From the NCBI GenBank assembly GCA_021234155.1, contig JAJEKV010000022.1, forward strand, positions 6,340,132-6,404,131: DNA of 64,000 bases. The letters run 5' to 3'. Under the pieces are notes generated by a model. It was not told the origin of the DNA. It did not search any database and saw only the letters and a program-made list of their open reading frames with translations. Shown piece after piece: positions 62,561-64,000 of the stretch (its first letter is position 1; every line of letters begins with the position of its first letter). A program made the position numbers and the translations under genes. This DNA comes from Isoetes taiwanensis (taxonomy: Eukaryota; Streptophyta; Lycopodiopsida; Isoetales; Isoetaceae).

Positions 62561-64000
62561 TCCAGGTAGACTGTGTATCAATATTTCATCACACTTCTCC
62601 TTTTAAGCAGAGTTTCATTAAAGTTGGAAATTTCGTGATTCCATTTTCGCTCGAAATGAAATTGTTCGTTGTTTTTTCACACATTCAGCAATCAAATCTG
62701 CGCTATTTACTTAAAAAATGCACAAGGATTAGCCTGAAAACCGCTCTATTTGACAATTGAAATGGGGCGGAAATCGTAGTTAAACAACTTTGGTTGCGCC
62801 ATTTGAATAAAATTGTGGAAAAAAAGCAACAACGCGGCATTTGCATTTGAAGTGAATCATAAGGACAATACACGGAAAAAAAACAAAAAAATAGAAATGG
62901 TAAAAGGTCAAATGATTGCAATATATTCATATTGCAAATGGCGCCAAGCGCATTTGCTTTACAAGTAAGATATACAAAAGGGGCAAATACATTAGGATCT
63001 TATATATCATCGATTATTCAAAAGATTCATCGATGCACGATAATCATTAATATGCATGTGAGGTAAATCTTATATACAAGTATGATATGCAAATCGGTTT
63101 TTCAATATTGCTCACAAAAACATTATCATCGCTTTATCAATATCATCCGGGTTAATCTTACTTTGGTCAATCAAGCGTTTACGTGTCTTGCACCACTTTT
63201 TTCCGGGATCCCGTGGCCTCGCACCAGCCAGACTGTGACCCCTCTCCTCCACCACCATGTGATGTCTCTCCTCCACCACCATGTGATGTCTCTCACAGGA
63301 GTAGGCCCGGTCCGGTGTCAAAACTTCGGCGAGAGTCCATGGTCTTTGGATCAAGCAAGGGATTAATGGCGTTGTCAATTCTTCCAAGAATCCCTAGCAT
63401 ACATTGGATCTTTTTTCCATCATGCTCATAGGCCACACTACTCCTTTTAAGCGCAATGATGCCCTAGTAAAAGCCCCACCCGAAAAAAGTCGAACAAAAG
63501 TTACCCGGGAGGGCAGAGCTTATCGACAAGGTATCTTTGTTGTAGCGGGACCAACGCTTGTGAACCAAGTATTCCCCTTCCATAGCTTGCCAACTGTATT
63601 TGAACTGTCCCTCGGGAGCTTGTTAGCCAATTCTCCGGCTCGGCACTGCTTGCATCTTTATGGGTCTTAGGAACTTCGGGTGCTTTGGGGATGTTCACCA
63701 TAAAACACGAGATCCAGTGTTCATCGTCAGGTTTTGGGCTGAGATGCGGTGGCTAGAACCACACGCTATTGGCTCTTTTATGCCACCACCGGTGCCCACC
63801 CACTTTCCTCTTCATACATGCCTAAGTAAACTCTAGATCACGGATTCTAGTCTCTCAAGGCAAAGCCGAAGAGACTCGTATGTTAAGGCCTAGCAAAACA
63901 TATTATCCGGTATGTCTCAACATCTGTCATCTTAGAAGCAAACATCAAAGAATTTGGCGAGTGGCGGGATCCCAAATCGGAGTAATTTGCCCGCGATCCA
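62561..64000. other. Unassigned stretch at the right edge
   Basis: No recognised gene. 63236-63295 has a 24-bp direct duplication (CTCTCCTCCACCACCATGTG plus ATGT). 62600-63110 is very AT-rich. A 66-codon minus frame at 63501-63701 and others carry no familiar motif. Confidence 0.35.
63236..63295. repeat. 24-bp tandem duplication
   Basis: CTCTCCTCCACCACCATGTG followed by ATGT occurs twice in succession. Confidence 0.9.

Overview
The window looks like intergenic and transposon-rich nuclear DNA from a seed plant, most likely a large-genome lineage such as a conifer. That placement is inference: it rests on plant-type Ty1/copia, chromovirus, CACTA, MULE and LINE families, on plant CYP71-clan P450 architecture, and on very low gene density with many layers of decayed transposons. 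No bacterial or viral gene organisation is present. Only two large reading frames look intact. One is a two-exon cytochrome P450 (48418-50121). The other is the 1239-codon pol-type frame of a young Ty1/copia element (52613-57806).

Layout, left to right. 1-950 is unassigned. 951-6761 is a decayed CACTA (En/Spm) transposon on the minus strand. It keeps its right terminus (TTGTAGTG at 6754-6761), a field of subterminal repeats and a broken tnp2 transposase, and in first position it carries a broken SET-domain gene. 7433-7990 is the 3' part of an F-box/kelch-like gene. 9.8-15.3 kb and 17.5-21.6 kb are two degenerate GC-rich LINE copies on the minus strand (ORF1, endonuclease, reverse transcriptase). 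Between and beside them lie GA microsatellites and a short tandem array. 21.66-23.14 kb is a MULE transposase with one frameshift. 23.1-28.9 kb holds no recognised gene but has a degenerate GC-rich repeat. 28.93-30.39 kb is a copia remnant into which a LINE 3' end with a 36-nt poly(A) has been inserted, fusing the two in frame.

30.4-41.9 kb is a repeat landscape: a 208-bp satellite-like array, a nested hairpin, two copies of an unrecognised dispersed repeat with exon-like remnants, an array of palindromic TATAAATTTATA motifs, and a 200-265 bp tandem array. 41967-46215 is a copia element with an LTR, primer-binding site and gag, but with protease and integrase replaced by about 700 bp of AT-rich filler and the 3' end missing. 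47.47-48.25 kb is a third copy of the dispersed repeat, ending about 170 bp before the P450 start codon. After the P450 come a 569-bp foldback element (51297-51865) and a palindrome array (52.15-52.61 kb). The young copia element inserted into that array: identical 454-bp LTRs, target duplication AACCC. 58.7-61.0 kb is the 3' end of a Ty3/gypsy chromovirus on the minus strand, abutted by a plus-strand LINE reverse transcriptase (61.04-62.56 kb). The rest to 64.0 kb is unassigned.

Most features are independent transposons in successive states of decay and do not form a pathway. The best candidate for something unusual is the SET-domain (histone-methyltransferase-like) gene positioned inside a CACTA element. 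Next are the young copia element with a ruined gag but intact pol and identical LTRs, and the two arrays of perfect palindromes.
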